From Apium graveolens (taxonomy: Eukaryota; Streptophyta; Magnoliopsida; Apiales; Apiaceae), in NCBI RefSeq assembly GCF_009905375.1, contig NC_133650.1:290334423-290398422 (forward strand): a stretch of 64,000 nt of DNA, written 5' to 3'. This document shows positions 11,386 to 22,685 of the stretch, piece by piece (the stretch's first letter is position 1; every line of letters starts with the position of its first letter). Made by a program: the position numbers and the translations under genes. The notes beneath the pieces were generated by a model. The model was not told where the DNA came from, searched no databases, and worked only from the letters and a program-made list of their open reading frames with translations.

Positions 11386-14300
11386 ATGGCACCAAAAGAC
11401 GTAATTTTCAATGGAGCTAAGTTTGTTCCTAACAACTACTCCTCCATTCTTAGCAAGGCTGAAGCTCCATCGGAACTTCACTTCATTCAGGATTTTCTCG
11501 CTAATTCTGATATTGGGTATGCTCTGACCCAACCTGATGCAGTCTCTGGAACTCAAGTGCTGGAGTTCTGGAGAAGTGGAGTATATGATGATGGTGGTGC
11601 TCAAGGGTCCCCAAGTATTATCTTTTCATCAGGGGAGGATGAGCATGTCGTGACATTGGCCACGGTTCGACAAGCACTGCAGCTGCCTGAGAACTGCATT
11701 TACTCTACTGTTGAGGAGTCAGTTCTTCAAAATATGATTGCCAGTCTGGGTATGAAAATACATTGGCTAAGCTGGGTCAATTGAAGAGACCTTACATAAG
11801 GAGGGAATGGAGTTTCTTCTTTGACTGCATTACCAAGGCTTTTGCAAATAAATGTTCTAACTTCGATGCAATCCCCATATTCAGTCAACAAATCGGGTAT
11901 GCGCTCTCATTAATCAAACTGATTTTGATTATGCAAGTGTTGTCTTAGGTTTTATTGGGGATAGGATGACAGAAGACAGAAATACTGTTTAGTTTGCTAG
12001 ATTCTGTCAGCTTATTTTTAGTTTTTGTTGTGATGATAACCCCCAATCAGCTAGTGAATTAATTCCATCATTCAGACTAGCTAAAAGAGCTTTTAATGAC
12101 TTATTATCTACTGATAATAAGAAGGTTGTGTTAAGATCCCTTTGAGTTCCTTTATATGTCAAACAAGCCTTAATAATCTATGATCCAGTTAAATACACTG
12201 CACTATATCCTGATGTCCAATCATCAGAACCTCAACCATCAGCACCTACCACCTCTACACAAACACCTCAGAATTATCAATTATCAGCACAAACAACCAG
12301 ACCTTCATCTTCTAAACCTTCTAAGAGGACAAAGTCTATTCCTCAACCTTCACAAAAGAAAAGGAAGATGATTCTCAGAGATGAGTCTGAGAGTGAAGAG
12401 GAAACAATTGAAGCACGAGTTCATGCATCTGAACCTGTGATAATTGAAGCTGAGAATGTTACTTCTCAGAAAGAGAAAGCAACTCAAAGTACTGATACTT
12501 TGAAAAGGAAATCTGTAAATTCTGATGTTGCTGAAGCAACTCCTTCATTGGCAAGGAGATTGAAGAAAATGAAGGCTAGGAGGTATTTGGCTAAGGCTAT
12601 ATCAGAAGATACTGAAAAAGCTGAGGAAGGGGATCAGGAATCTCTGATCTCACAAGAACCAATTATCATTGAAGCCCTTACAGCTCAAGCCAAAGACACT
12701 ACTAATGACACAGTTGTTACCCCTCCTGTCTCTCCTATTAAAGCTACAGATGATGCTAAAGAACAAACTGATAATTCTGAAATAGATATTCATAATTTGA
12801 ATATACCTGAAGTTCTTTATCTGGAAGCTCCATCTACATTAAAGACACCAGCTCTGGAGATAAATTCTGCTGATCAGAATTTAGATGATGTTATTCCTGA
12901 ATCTCCAGTTGCTTCACACACTGTTGAGCTATCAGAACAACATGAGTCTTCCTCAAGTTCTGATACAGTATTTCTGTTGAGACTCTAGTACCTACTCTGG
13001 GCAAGGAAGAATTGGTGAAGAAATTTGTTGAAAAGGAAGCACCTATTCCTTGGGAGGATACTCACAGAGGTGTTGAGTGGACCAAGAAGTGGAATGAATC
13101 AGATTTTATTCCATGTTCTAAAATTCTGACAGAGCATATTACAAAAGCTGATGAGTTGCTCACAAATGCTGATTTCAAGACTTAACTCAAGATCACAGCT
13201 CTGTCTACAAAACATCTTCAAGGTCTACATACTTCTACTCATGAAAAGGTTGATACACTCAGGGAACAAGATGATAAGTTCAATCTACAGATCAAGCTTG
13301 ACAAGAACAAGTATAACAGACCTATTTCTAAAAAAGTTGCAGCCATTGAGAAAACTCAAGAGAAGCAACAGGCCCAAATTGCTGAGGTTCTGGCTAATCA
13401 AGCTTCTCAGAAAGCTCAATTGGATGAAATCCAATCTTCAGTTGAACTTCTTTTTTCTCTCTTACTTCCTAATGATGCCAAAAAGGGGGAGAAGGTAATT
13501 AAGTCCAAGTGCTCACCTACTCAAGAACTGAAGAAAAATGATGATAAAGGTGATGACGAGGGAAACTCTGAAAAGAGAAGAGGTCAAAGAAAAGTTCAAG
13601 GAAAATATTCTATTCAGAGCAAGTCAAGTTCTGATGCTGTGAATGCTCAAAGATTGAAGTCAAGTGGTGATAAGCAAAGTCTGATGTCAAGTTCTGATAT
13701 TCTGATTCAGTCAGGATCTGAAGACTCCTAGAAGTTTTTGCAAACTCTGAAGTTAAAGGGGAAGCAGACTACTGTTTATTACAAAGATAATAAAATCCAG
13801 ACACTTGATGAGGAGATAGCAAGAAGATTATTTCTGAAACACAATCCAAGAATGGATTTAGAAACTCTCTAGGAGGAAGAAGCTATATTTGCTAAAGCTT
13901 CTGATGCAAAGAAACCTCCAAGGCCTAAGGAAAAAGGCATTGTGATCAAGAAAAAGTTAAATTCTGAAACTTCAAAGTTCAAGACTAGATCACAGACTAA
14001 GAGTGATCCTAAAGACAAAGGGAAAGGAAAAATTTATGAACCAACCAAGTCACTGGACTTGAAAACTTCTCAAGATCTGATGAAACCAGTGTGTAAAATG
14101 GTTCAAGTAACTGATTATAATCTTATTGAAGATGAAACTGTTCAAATTCTGAAAAGAAGAAAGATAAATGAAGATTCTAAAACAACCTCTGACACTGCTC
14201 AAGTTGTTGTTCAGAATAAAGGACAGGAAGGTACAGACGAAACAACAAATTCTGATCAAGCTATCAAGACATCAACTACTAACAATGCTCAAGTTGATTT

Positions 14301-15116
14301 GGGTAAAATGACAATTGCAGATAAGAAGAAGCTGTTATGGAAGAAAGCTACTCTAGTTGAACCAAAATCCAATCTCGTGATTAATCAACTCGCTACATTT
14401 GGGTTGAGAGCCAAGCAACCTAGAGATAGAGCTGGATTAGGTTCTGACGAAGAGAAGATTCAAACAGGAGTAGAGGTTACTCTAAAAGATCCTTTCATAT
14501 TGACAGACAAACCATATGAACAAATCAAACAAAGGCACCTTGACAAGGTGTTATCTGCTCAAATTGTGATAGATGTTCATGACAAAGAGAATCTAAAAGA
14601 GAAATTGATCTTATTTCTCAATAATGGAAGGACTTATAGATTAGCTGATACTGATGTATTAAAGAAGTCTATCAGAGAACTTCAACATATTCACTATCTT
14701 CTGAAAGTAAAATATGATGTTACAAGAAGATGATCAGAATAATTTTGAAGGCTATAAGATATATATTCAGAATCTCTGGTACAAAGACTTCTTATTACAG
14801 TCCAATAATTACTGAAAGTGATGGAAGAGAAATTCCTATGCTGAAAAATTCTGCTAAGGTGGAAGTTATTCTGAAAGGAAGATGCTTATGTTATAATAAA
14901 AACTCTTCACATCCTAAGGTTATCAGACTTGGTGATGGACTTGAAAAAAAATCCATTCAAGCTCTCAGAACAGCCATTTATCAAATTGGTGATAGTAAAG
15001 AAAAAGAACTGATGCAGGTCAAAGCACAGTTAGCTGAAGTCTAGAAGAAGAAAGCTGAAGATAATCTGATAAATGATTTTGTTAAGAATCATTATAGATT
15101 CAGATTGATTCAGTGA
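11386..15116 (+). pseudogene. Degenerate accessory ORF (third ORF) of A unit 1
   Basis: Starts MAPKDVIFNGAKFVP. The N-terminal 300 or so codons form a globular domain with the marks TVRQALQLPE and REWSFFFDCITKAF. A Pro/Ser/Thr-rich linker follows, then a basic patch (SQKKRKM) beside acidic DESESEEE, a Lys/Glu-rich region with predicted coiled coil, and a C-terminal block around FRISGTKTSYYSP. I see no signal peptide or membrane span. Lesions include a frameshift near 11755, TAG 11990, TGA 12143, TAG 12986, TAA 13183, TAG 13729, TAG 13870 and TAG 15042; the tail continues to TGA 15114. SIRE-type copias often carry an 'envelope-like' ORF here, but nothing in this protein supports an envelope. 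Role unknown. Confidence 0.8.
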
Positions 15117-15242
15117 TGTTGGTAAAGCTGGATGTTTTGTAAGTTGTAATTAATAGTCTTATTAAACTCTTATTGCATTTAAACTTAAATGTTTTTGACA
15201 TCATCAAATCTATTAACTTGTATATTCTTGCATAATTTACAA

Positions 15243-15254
15243 GTTGGGGGAGAT
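15243..15254 (+). other. Polypurine tract of A unit 1
   Basis: GTTGGGGGAGAT immediately precedes the TG of LTR2. It is identical in unit 2, and in element C on the opposite strand. Confidence 0.9.
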
Positions 15255-15851
15255 TGATGGATATATTTGAGATGTCATGTCTAATATGTTTCATGTTTAG
15301 TTTTCAGATCTTAACTAACAGGAAATATCAGTTCTTACTGGAATCAGGACTTACTGGAAGTCAAGATTTAAGGATATCAGGACTTAGATTATCAGAAGAT
15401 AATATCAGAAGATGGATATCAGAACTTAAGTACTGGAGGACTAACAGTTAAGGAAAGAAGCTGATTTACAGGAAAGAAGATCGAGACTAATACAAGAAGA
15501 AGATATGCATGGAAAGAGTTAGAGGACTAGAAGAATTATATAAGATATCTGATTGATATATTTTAGGAGATAGAATTATATTCCATATCAATTAGAAGTT
15601 ATCTTATAACTGTGTGTCTATATAAACACAGACATAGGTTTACTCTATAAGAGTTACGATCATCGAGAAGATCATATAATTGTAACCTAGCGGCTCTCGT
15701 GATATTTGTTCATCACTGAGAGAGAACAGTTCCATTATAACAGAGTTTATTATATCGAATACATCTATTTTCTGTTACTTATGCTTTTAATCGATTTGAT
15801 TGTATTCTACATTGTATTCAACCCCCTTCTACCGTGTTGTGTGACATAACA
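15255..15851 (+). repeat. LTR2 (shared middle LTR) of array A
   Basis: 597 bp, TGATGG to ATAACA. It resembles LTR3 along almost its whole length, including the 15-bp segment missing in LTR1. Its final part (GTGTGACATAACA) agrees with LTR1 rather than LTR3. It is flanked by a polypurine tract on the left and a primer binding site on the right, so it does duty for both units. Confidence 0.93.
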
Positions 15852-15866
15852 AGTGGTATCAGAGCC
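15852..15866 (+). other. Primer binding site of A unit 2
   Basis: AGTGGTATCAGAGCC directly after LTR2, identical to the site of unit 1. Confidence 0.92.
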
Positions 15867-15905
15867 TATTTGTTAAAACACATACAGTAAAGATCCAAAA
15901 CAATA

Positions 15906-18257
15906 ATGTCTAAAGAAGCAGAAAATCCAACCAAGCCCGCCAAAACTGAAGAAACTCCAAAGACTCAAACCCATAGTCGATATTAGACTATCAGGGTTCC
16001 CATGCTGAGACCTTCTGAGTATCCCATATGGAAAGTGAAGATGGCTATGTTTCTGGAAGCTACAGATCCAGAATACCTTGACAGAATTTATGAAGGACCG
16101 CATAAGCCAACCAAGCTCTCTGTTGCATTTGCAGATTAGCCAACAAAGACCATACCAAAGGAGAAAAGTGAATACACAGATGAAGATATCTCATCTATTG
16201 CCAAGGATGCAAAGGTAAAGCATTTGCTGTATAGTGCCATTGATAATTTCAGGTCAAATATGGTAATTCAATACAAGACTGCAAATGAGATATGGGATGC
16301 TTTGGAGACAAGGTGTCAGGAAACTGATGCAATCAAGAAAAATAGGAGGACTATACTCACTCAAGAGTTTGAGCACTTTGACTCAAAAAGTGATGAGTCA
16401 TTAACTGACTTATATGACAGATTTGTCAAACTCTTGAATGATCTGTCACTGGTGGACAAGGAATATGACATTGAAGATTCAAATCTAAAATTCCTTTTAG
16501 CTCTTCCTGAAAGTTGGGATTTGAAAGCTACTATTATAAAAGGCAACTATGCTCTTGATGAAACTACTTTTGATGAAATTTATGGAATGCTCAAGACTTA
16601 TGAACTTGAGATGGTTCAAAGAAGCAAGAGACATGGGAGAAAGTCAAGGACAGTTGCTCTTAATGCTGAGGAGGAATCCCCCAAAGTGGCTGTCTCAAAG
16701 AAAGGAAAAGGAAAGGCTCTCATCATAAAGTCTGATTCAGAATCATTAAGTTCTGATGATGATGATTCAGAAACTGAAAGTCTACCTGAAGTAGATGCTG
16801 ATGAAGAGATGATGAAGCTGTGTGCTCTTATGGTGAAGGGTATCACAAAGATAGCCTACAGGAAATTCAGAAGGGGAAAGAAGTTTTCCAGGAAAGGTAG
16901 AAGTTCTGATAAGAAGGGCTTCTGAAAATCTGAAGGCAAATGAGGAAAGTCTGACATAAGAGATTACTCAAATGTCAAATGCTACAACTGTGGTGAGAAA
17001 GGCCACATATCTCCTGACTGCAAGAAAGGGAAGAGTGATAAAGGCAAGACCCTTGTCACAAAGAAGAAAAGCTGGAAAGACACTTCAGATTCTGAAGATG
17101 AGGAGAACTATGCCTTGATGGCAAATGCTGATAGCAGTTCTGATGCTGCTGAGTTAAAGGTACCTCAAACAACTTATGCCTTTCATACTGATGATATTAC
17201 TGAGTTGAGATTATATCTTAAAACCATGTTTATTAGCTATAGAGATCAAACTTTAACATGTGAAAGATTAACTTCTGAAAATCTTGCTTTTAAAAAGAGG
17301 AATGTTTATTTAGAAAAGGAGTTAGTTATGTTCCATCAAACTCAGAAGGATAGAGATGATGTTTTCTATGTTAGAGATGAAGTGCTAAAAATGAATAAAT
17401 CTCTAAAAACTGAGTTAGAAAAGGAGAGAGAGATTATCAGGACTTGGACTAACTCTGGCAGAACAACTCAGGATATACTAAGTAGTAAGAACTGGAAAGA
17501 GGGCTTAGGTTATGGAGATGAGAAAAGTGAAAAAGGAACTGAACAAGTTAAGCCAATTATTGTTAAACAGACTACAAAGCCAAAGGTAAATCCTGTTAAA
17601 TTTGTAGCTAAAACTGTAAAGTCTGATTCTGAAAAGATGAAAGACATTGAGACAGAAGTGATAGCAGAGTCAACTTTTGACAAATTAGAACAGGATAAAC
17701 CAACTGAAGTTAACATAGGCTTAATGACGAAGAAGCAGCTTAAACATAAGCTAAAAGAGATTACTAGTGTAAACAAGGTAAAGGTAGCTAGGAAAAATAG
17801 GAATGGAAAGGAAGGTGTGAATAAAAGCAACAATTATATGCATGTTCCTAATGCTCCTAGAATGAAATGCTATAACTGTGGAAACTCTAACCATCTGGCT
17901 TCTTTTTGCAGGAAGAATAAGAATATAAACTCCTTACCTTCTAAATCAGGAGTTAAGAGTCAGTCTGTTAGATTTAAGCCACAAAATCCTTGTTATCATT
18001 GTGGTAGTATATGGCATTCCATTTATACTTGTTAGGAATATCATAGTTTGTACTATGATTATTATCAGATAAAACCTTCTTTGAAGATAGTTGCTTTAAT
18101 TCCTTCTAGTGTAAACTATGATGCAAAGTCTGATACTGTTAATACTGATAAGAAAAATGTTAGCATAAACTCTGATATTAAATCCGCTGCAAATGTTAAC
18201 AAACTTAAAAAGGCCAATGGATCCAAGCAAGTCTGGGTCCTTAAAACTAACCATTAG
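15906..18257 (+). pseudogene. gag: Degenerate gag of A unit 2
   Basis: Same layout as unit 1 at a constant offset of 11,593 bp. Zinc knuckles lie at 16980-17021, 17868-17909 and 17991-18032. Stops at 16923 and 16941 are shared with unit 1. Stops at 15984, 16137 and 18033 are private and are single-base changes. The terminal TAG at 18255-18257 precedes the protease in the same frame. The private stops show independent decay after the duplication. Confidence 0.9.
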
Positions 18258-18269
18258 TGGTCTTTGTGA

Positions 18270-21200
18270 TTGCAAGGCAACAGGAAGAACATCCTAGTTC
18301 TGGACAGCGGATGTTCAGGACATATGACTGGAAATAAAGCCTTGCTATCATATTTTGTGGAGAAAGCTGGCCCAGAAGTTTTTTATGGAGATGGCAACAT
18401 TGGAAAAACTCTGGGATATGGCAAGATCAATCTTGGGAATGTCATCATTGAAATAGTAGCTCTTGTCTCAGGACCTAAACACAATCTGTTGAGTATAAGT
18501 CAAATATCTGATAGAGGTTATCATGTGGATTTCTTTGAAGAACACTGTGAAGTTATAAGTAATTCTACAGGAAAAGTGGTTTTGAAAGGATACAGGCATG
18601 GTAACATTTATGAAGCCAGAGTTTCAACAAGTACTGATGGTTCTGCAATCTGTCTGTTGAGTAGAGCATCAATTGAAGAAAGATGGAATTGGCACAAGAA
18701 ACTCTCTCATTTAATTTCAACAATAAAAATGAACTTGTAAAGAAAGATCTTGTGAGAGGACTACCAAAAACAGTATTTTCTCCTGATGGCCTTTGTGATT
18801 CATATCAGAAGGCAAAACAAAGAAAATCCTCTTTCAAGAGCAAAACTGAGTCATCAATTCTTGAGCCTTATCACCTACTACATGTTGATCTATTTGGTCC
18901 AGTCAATGTCATGTCTATTGCAAAGAAGAAATATTCTATGGTTATAGTGGATGAGTTCACATGATACACTTGGGTGTATTTCTTACACAAGAAGACTGAA
19001 ACATCATCTACTCTAACTGATCATGTCAAACAGCTGGATAAATTGATCAAATATTCTGTTAAAATAATAAGGAGTGATAATGGCACCGAGTTCAAGAATT
19101 CAATCATGGAAGAGTTCTGCAAAGATCATGGAATCAAACAGGAATTTTCTGCACCTGGAACTCCACAACAAAATGGAGTTGTAGAAAAAAAGAACATGAC
19201 TCTCATTGAAGCTGCACGAACAATGCTTGATGAAGCAAAGCTACCAACCTACTTTTGGGCTGAAGTTGTACAGACTGCTTGTTTTACACAAAATGCTACA
19301 CTTATAAACAAGCATGGAAAAACACCATATGAGATGGTGAAGAAAAAGAAGCCAAATATGAAATACTTTAATGTATTTGGTTGTAAGTGTTTTGTTCTTA
19401 AGACTCATCCTGAACAGCTGTCAAAATTTGATCTAAAAGCGTTGAAGGAATTTTTATTGGATATCCACTTTCCACAAAGCCTTCAGAGTCTACAATTTAA
19501 GAACAAGAGTTATCACGGAATCTATCAATGTCTCTTTTGATGATAAGAAGATTAATGGACTTGAAGATTTCAATGATCATGATCAGCTGAGATTTGAGAA
19601 TGAAGATTTAGATTCTGATTCTGGAAATTCTGATGACTTAAATCCTGATCCTGTAAGTTATGATGTATTAAGTTCTAATATCGTTGAAACTGTGGTAACA
19701 ACTCCAAAGGAAAATGCACCTGTCCAGGGGGAGCAAGCTGAAGAACCTACCACATCTCAAGACTCTCGAGAAGCATCAGAACCTGTCACTGGATCTTCAA
19801 GTTCTGATTCATCTAGTTTTGATTAGCCAAATTCTGATAATTCTGGAAGCTCTGATTCTTCAACTCCTGAAAAATCAAATTCAAATTCTGAAGTCTCAGA
19901 GAGAATAACTACAGGGGGAGCATCAGAAAATGTTGATGGAGACAGCATGGATCATGGGGGAGGATCCAGTTCTAGAGATCAACTTTCATCTATAAGGAAG
20001 TGGATTAAAGCACATACACCTGATTTAATCACTGGAGATCCTGAAGCAGGTGTCAGAACGAGAACTGCAACTTCAAATGAATGTCTCTATCATTCTTTTC
20101 CATCTCAGACTAAACCAAAGAAAATGGAAGAAGCTCTTTAAGATGCTGATTGGGTGCAAGCAATGCAGGAAGAGTTAAATGTATTTGAAAGAAATAAAGT
20201 CTAGAACCTAGTGCCAAGACCAAAGAACAAATCAGTTATTGGTACAAAATGGGTGTTCAGAAACAAAACTAGTGATGGCATAATTACAAGGAATAAAGCA
20301 AGACTGGTTTCTAAAGGCTACTCTCAACAGGAGGGTATTTATTATGATGAAACATTTGCACCAGTTGCTAGATTAGAAGCCATAAGGATCTTTTTGGCTT
20401 ATGCTGCTCACAAGAAGTTTAAAGTCTTTCAAATAGATGTGAAAAGTGCTTTTCTCAATGGAGAATTGGAAGAAGAGGTATATGTTGAACAACTTCCAGG
20501 CTTTGTAGATCCTAAATTTCTCAATCATGTCCACAGGCTTGATAAAGTACTTTATGGCCTTAAGTAAGCTCCAAGAGCATGGTATGAGACTTTAGCTCAA
20601 TTCTTTCTATAAAGTGCATTTCACAGAGGCACAATTGACAAGACTTTATTCTACCTCAACCATGGAAAGGACTTACTTTTGGTACATATATATGTTGATG
20701 ATATCATTTTTGGTTCTACTAATTCCAAACTGTGTGAGAAGTTTGCAAAGCTAATGCAGTCAAGATATCAAATGAGTATGATGGGAGAACTCAGCTAGTT
20801 TTTGGGCCTTCAAGTCAAGCAAACTGAAGAAGGCACTTTTATCTGTCAATCCAAGTATACCAGGAATTTACTGAAGAAATTTAGAATGCAAGATTGTTCA
20901 ACTGCATCCACTCCCATGGCCACTGCAACCAAGTTAGATAAGGATACTGGTAAATCAGTAGATATTACTAACTATAGAGGTATAACTGGCTCCTTACTCT
21001 ATCTAACTGCAAGTAGACCTGATATCATGTATGCTACCTGTCTTTGTGCAAGATTTCAGGCTGATCTAAGAGAACCTCACTTATTAGCAGTGAAAAGAAT
21101 TTTCAAGTACCTTAAGGGTACAGCTGATCTAGGATTGTGGTATCCTAGGGAATCAGAGTTTAAGCTAATTGGTTACTCAGATGGAGATTTTGCAGGATGC

Positions 21201-21645
21201 AAAATAAACAGGAAAAGCACTAGTGGAAGCTGCCAATTTCTTGGAGACAGATTGGTTTCTTGGTTTAGCAAGAAACAAAAGTCAATTTCTACATCAACTG
21301 CAGAAGCAGAATATATTGCTGCAGGAAGCTGTTGTGCACAGATTCTTTGGATGAATAATCATTTACTGGATTTTGGGTTAGAATTTTCTAAAATCCGTAT
21401 TTACTGTGATAATCAAAATGCCATTGCTATGACAGGTAATCCAGTTCAACACTCAATGACAAAGCACATCAGCAGTAGGTACCTTCACAATGGAACATGT
21501 GGATGAAGGTACAATGGAATTGCATTTTGTTCCAACAGATCAACAACTAGCAGATATCTTCACAAAACCACTATGTGAAGCTACTTTTATAAGATTGGTA
21601 AATGAACTTGGAATGGTTTCAGGTTCTTTCTCTAAATCTGCTTAG
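18270..21645 (+). pseudogene. pol: Degenerate pol of A unit 2 (protease-integrase-RT-RNase H)
   Basis: The protease DSG is at 18303-18311, the integrase D,D35E residues are kept, and the RT box YVDD is at 20691-20702. Shared stops are TGA 18962, TAG 19824, TAG 20202, TAA 20565 and TAA 20610. Private stops are TAA at about 20139 and TAG 20796. Unlike unit 1, RNase H is nearly full length: the 212 bp deleted there are present here (about 21101-21312), including the TSTAEAEYIAA block. A frameshift near 21480 (DNGTCG instead of a run into HVDE) spoils the C terminus. The frame ends at TAG 21643-21645. Confidence 0.9.
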
Positions 21646-22512
21646 TTTTTGGTTCTAATGCATCAGACTTTATGATCAGTGTTTACAGATCGTATTATCT
21701 AAATATAATCTGTGCTTAATTTGACAATTCATTAAATGCTGATTGTTATCTTATGTGGATTTATATACTCTGATAAGTGTTTTGAATGTTCTGTGGCTAT
21801 TCAATCCAATGAGGATAACTGTGCTAGATGCTGACCTAGAAGTCTTTAACATACTAGAAATCTTATGTTTGAATTAGTTGTTTATTTGGAAACTCATTAA
21901 CACAAGCAGATTCTGATATTGAGCTTAATCAAGTTTACTTTGTGTATCTTATTACTAAGTCACAAACTAGATTCTTGTTTCTTATCTGTCAAATTCTGAT
22001 GTCAGTAAATCTTAAGAATGAACTAAATGCCGATAAGCCTCACTTATCAAAAGAAAAGAAAAGAAAAGAAAAGAAAAGAAAAGAATAAAAGTCAGGTACT
22101 CTGAAGAAAACAAGTCAGTATTTATATGAAGAATCACAGAAAAAGATATTCACTTTTTGAGTACAGAAGCCATGTTCTGATGATTGTTAAAATCTGATAT
22201 AAGTTAAGTTCTGATATTAAATCCTGATGGAATCTTTGATGCTTGCGTGGCATTTTTCTTTACTTGACTTATTTGTGGTAAAATCTGAAATAGTCATATT
22301 TAAATCAGAATAAATTTGGGTGTGATAAAAATAGTCATAATAATTATGGGTTAATGGTTAATTTTGTGTGTCCTAAAAAACTGCATGTGCACAGTAATTA
22401 TTGCTTATTTTACGTGCCCATTAACTCCTGCTCTAACCGTTTATTGACTGTTCATACGGTGCCAGGTGTAAAGTGTATCCCATGCTTCAAAAATATAACT
22501 GTTGAGTGGAGA
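21646..22512 (+). other. Non-coding spacer between pol and accessory ORF, A unit 2
   Basis: Holds the 37-nt AAAAG purine tract (22049-22085). Just after it, at about 22098-22101, there is a 504-bp deletion relative to unit 1 with ACTC at both breakpoints. No ORF. Confidence 0.8.
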
Positions 22513-22685
22513 GAGTATATAATATGGGAGTTAAAAGATTTTATAATCTTTTACTTACTTTTCTATTCTTAATCTCTTTTACTATCTCTCTCTCTCTCTC
22601 TCTAATATTCTCTGAAGCGTTTTCTTTCAGGACTTTTAACAAACACTTTGCAAACACTCTCTTTCTCACTTAATTTCTTATAGAG
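22513..22685 (+). promoter_or_regulatory. Promoter-like region upstream of the accessory ORF, A unit 2
   Basis: GTATATAATATGGG near 22513, a CT repeat at about 22585-22602, and TTTCTTATAG before the ATG. The splice-like CAG of unit 1 is TAG here. Same architecture as unit 1. Confidence 0.42.
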
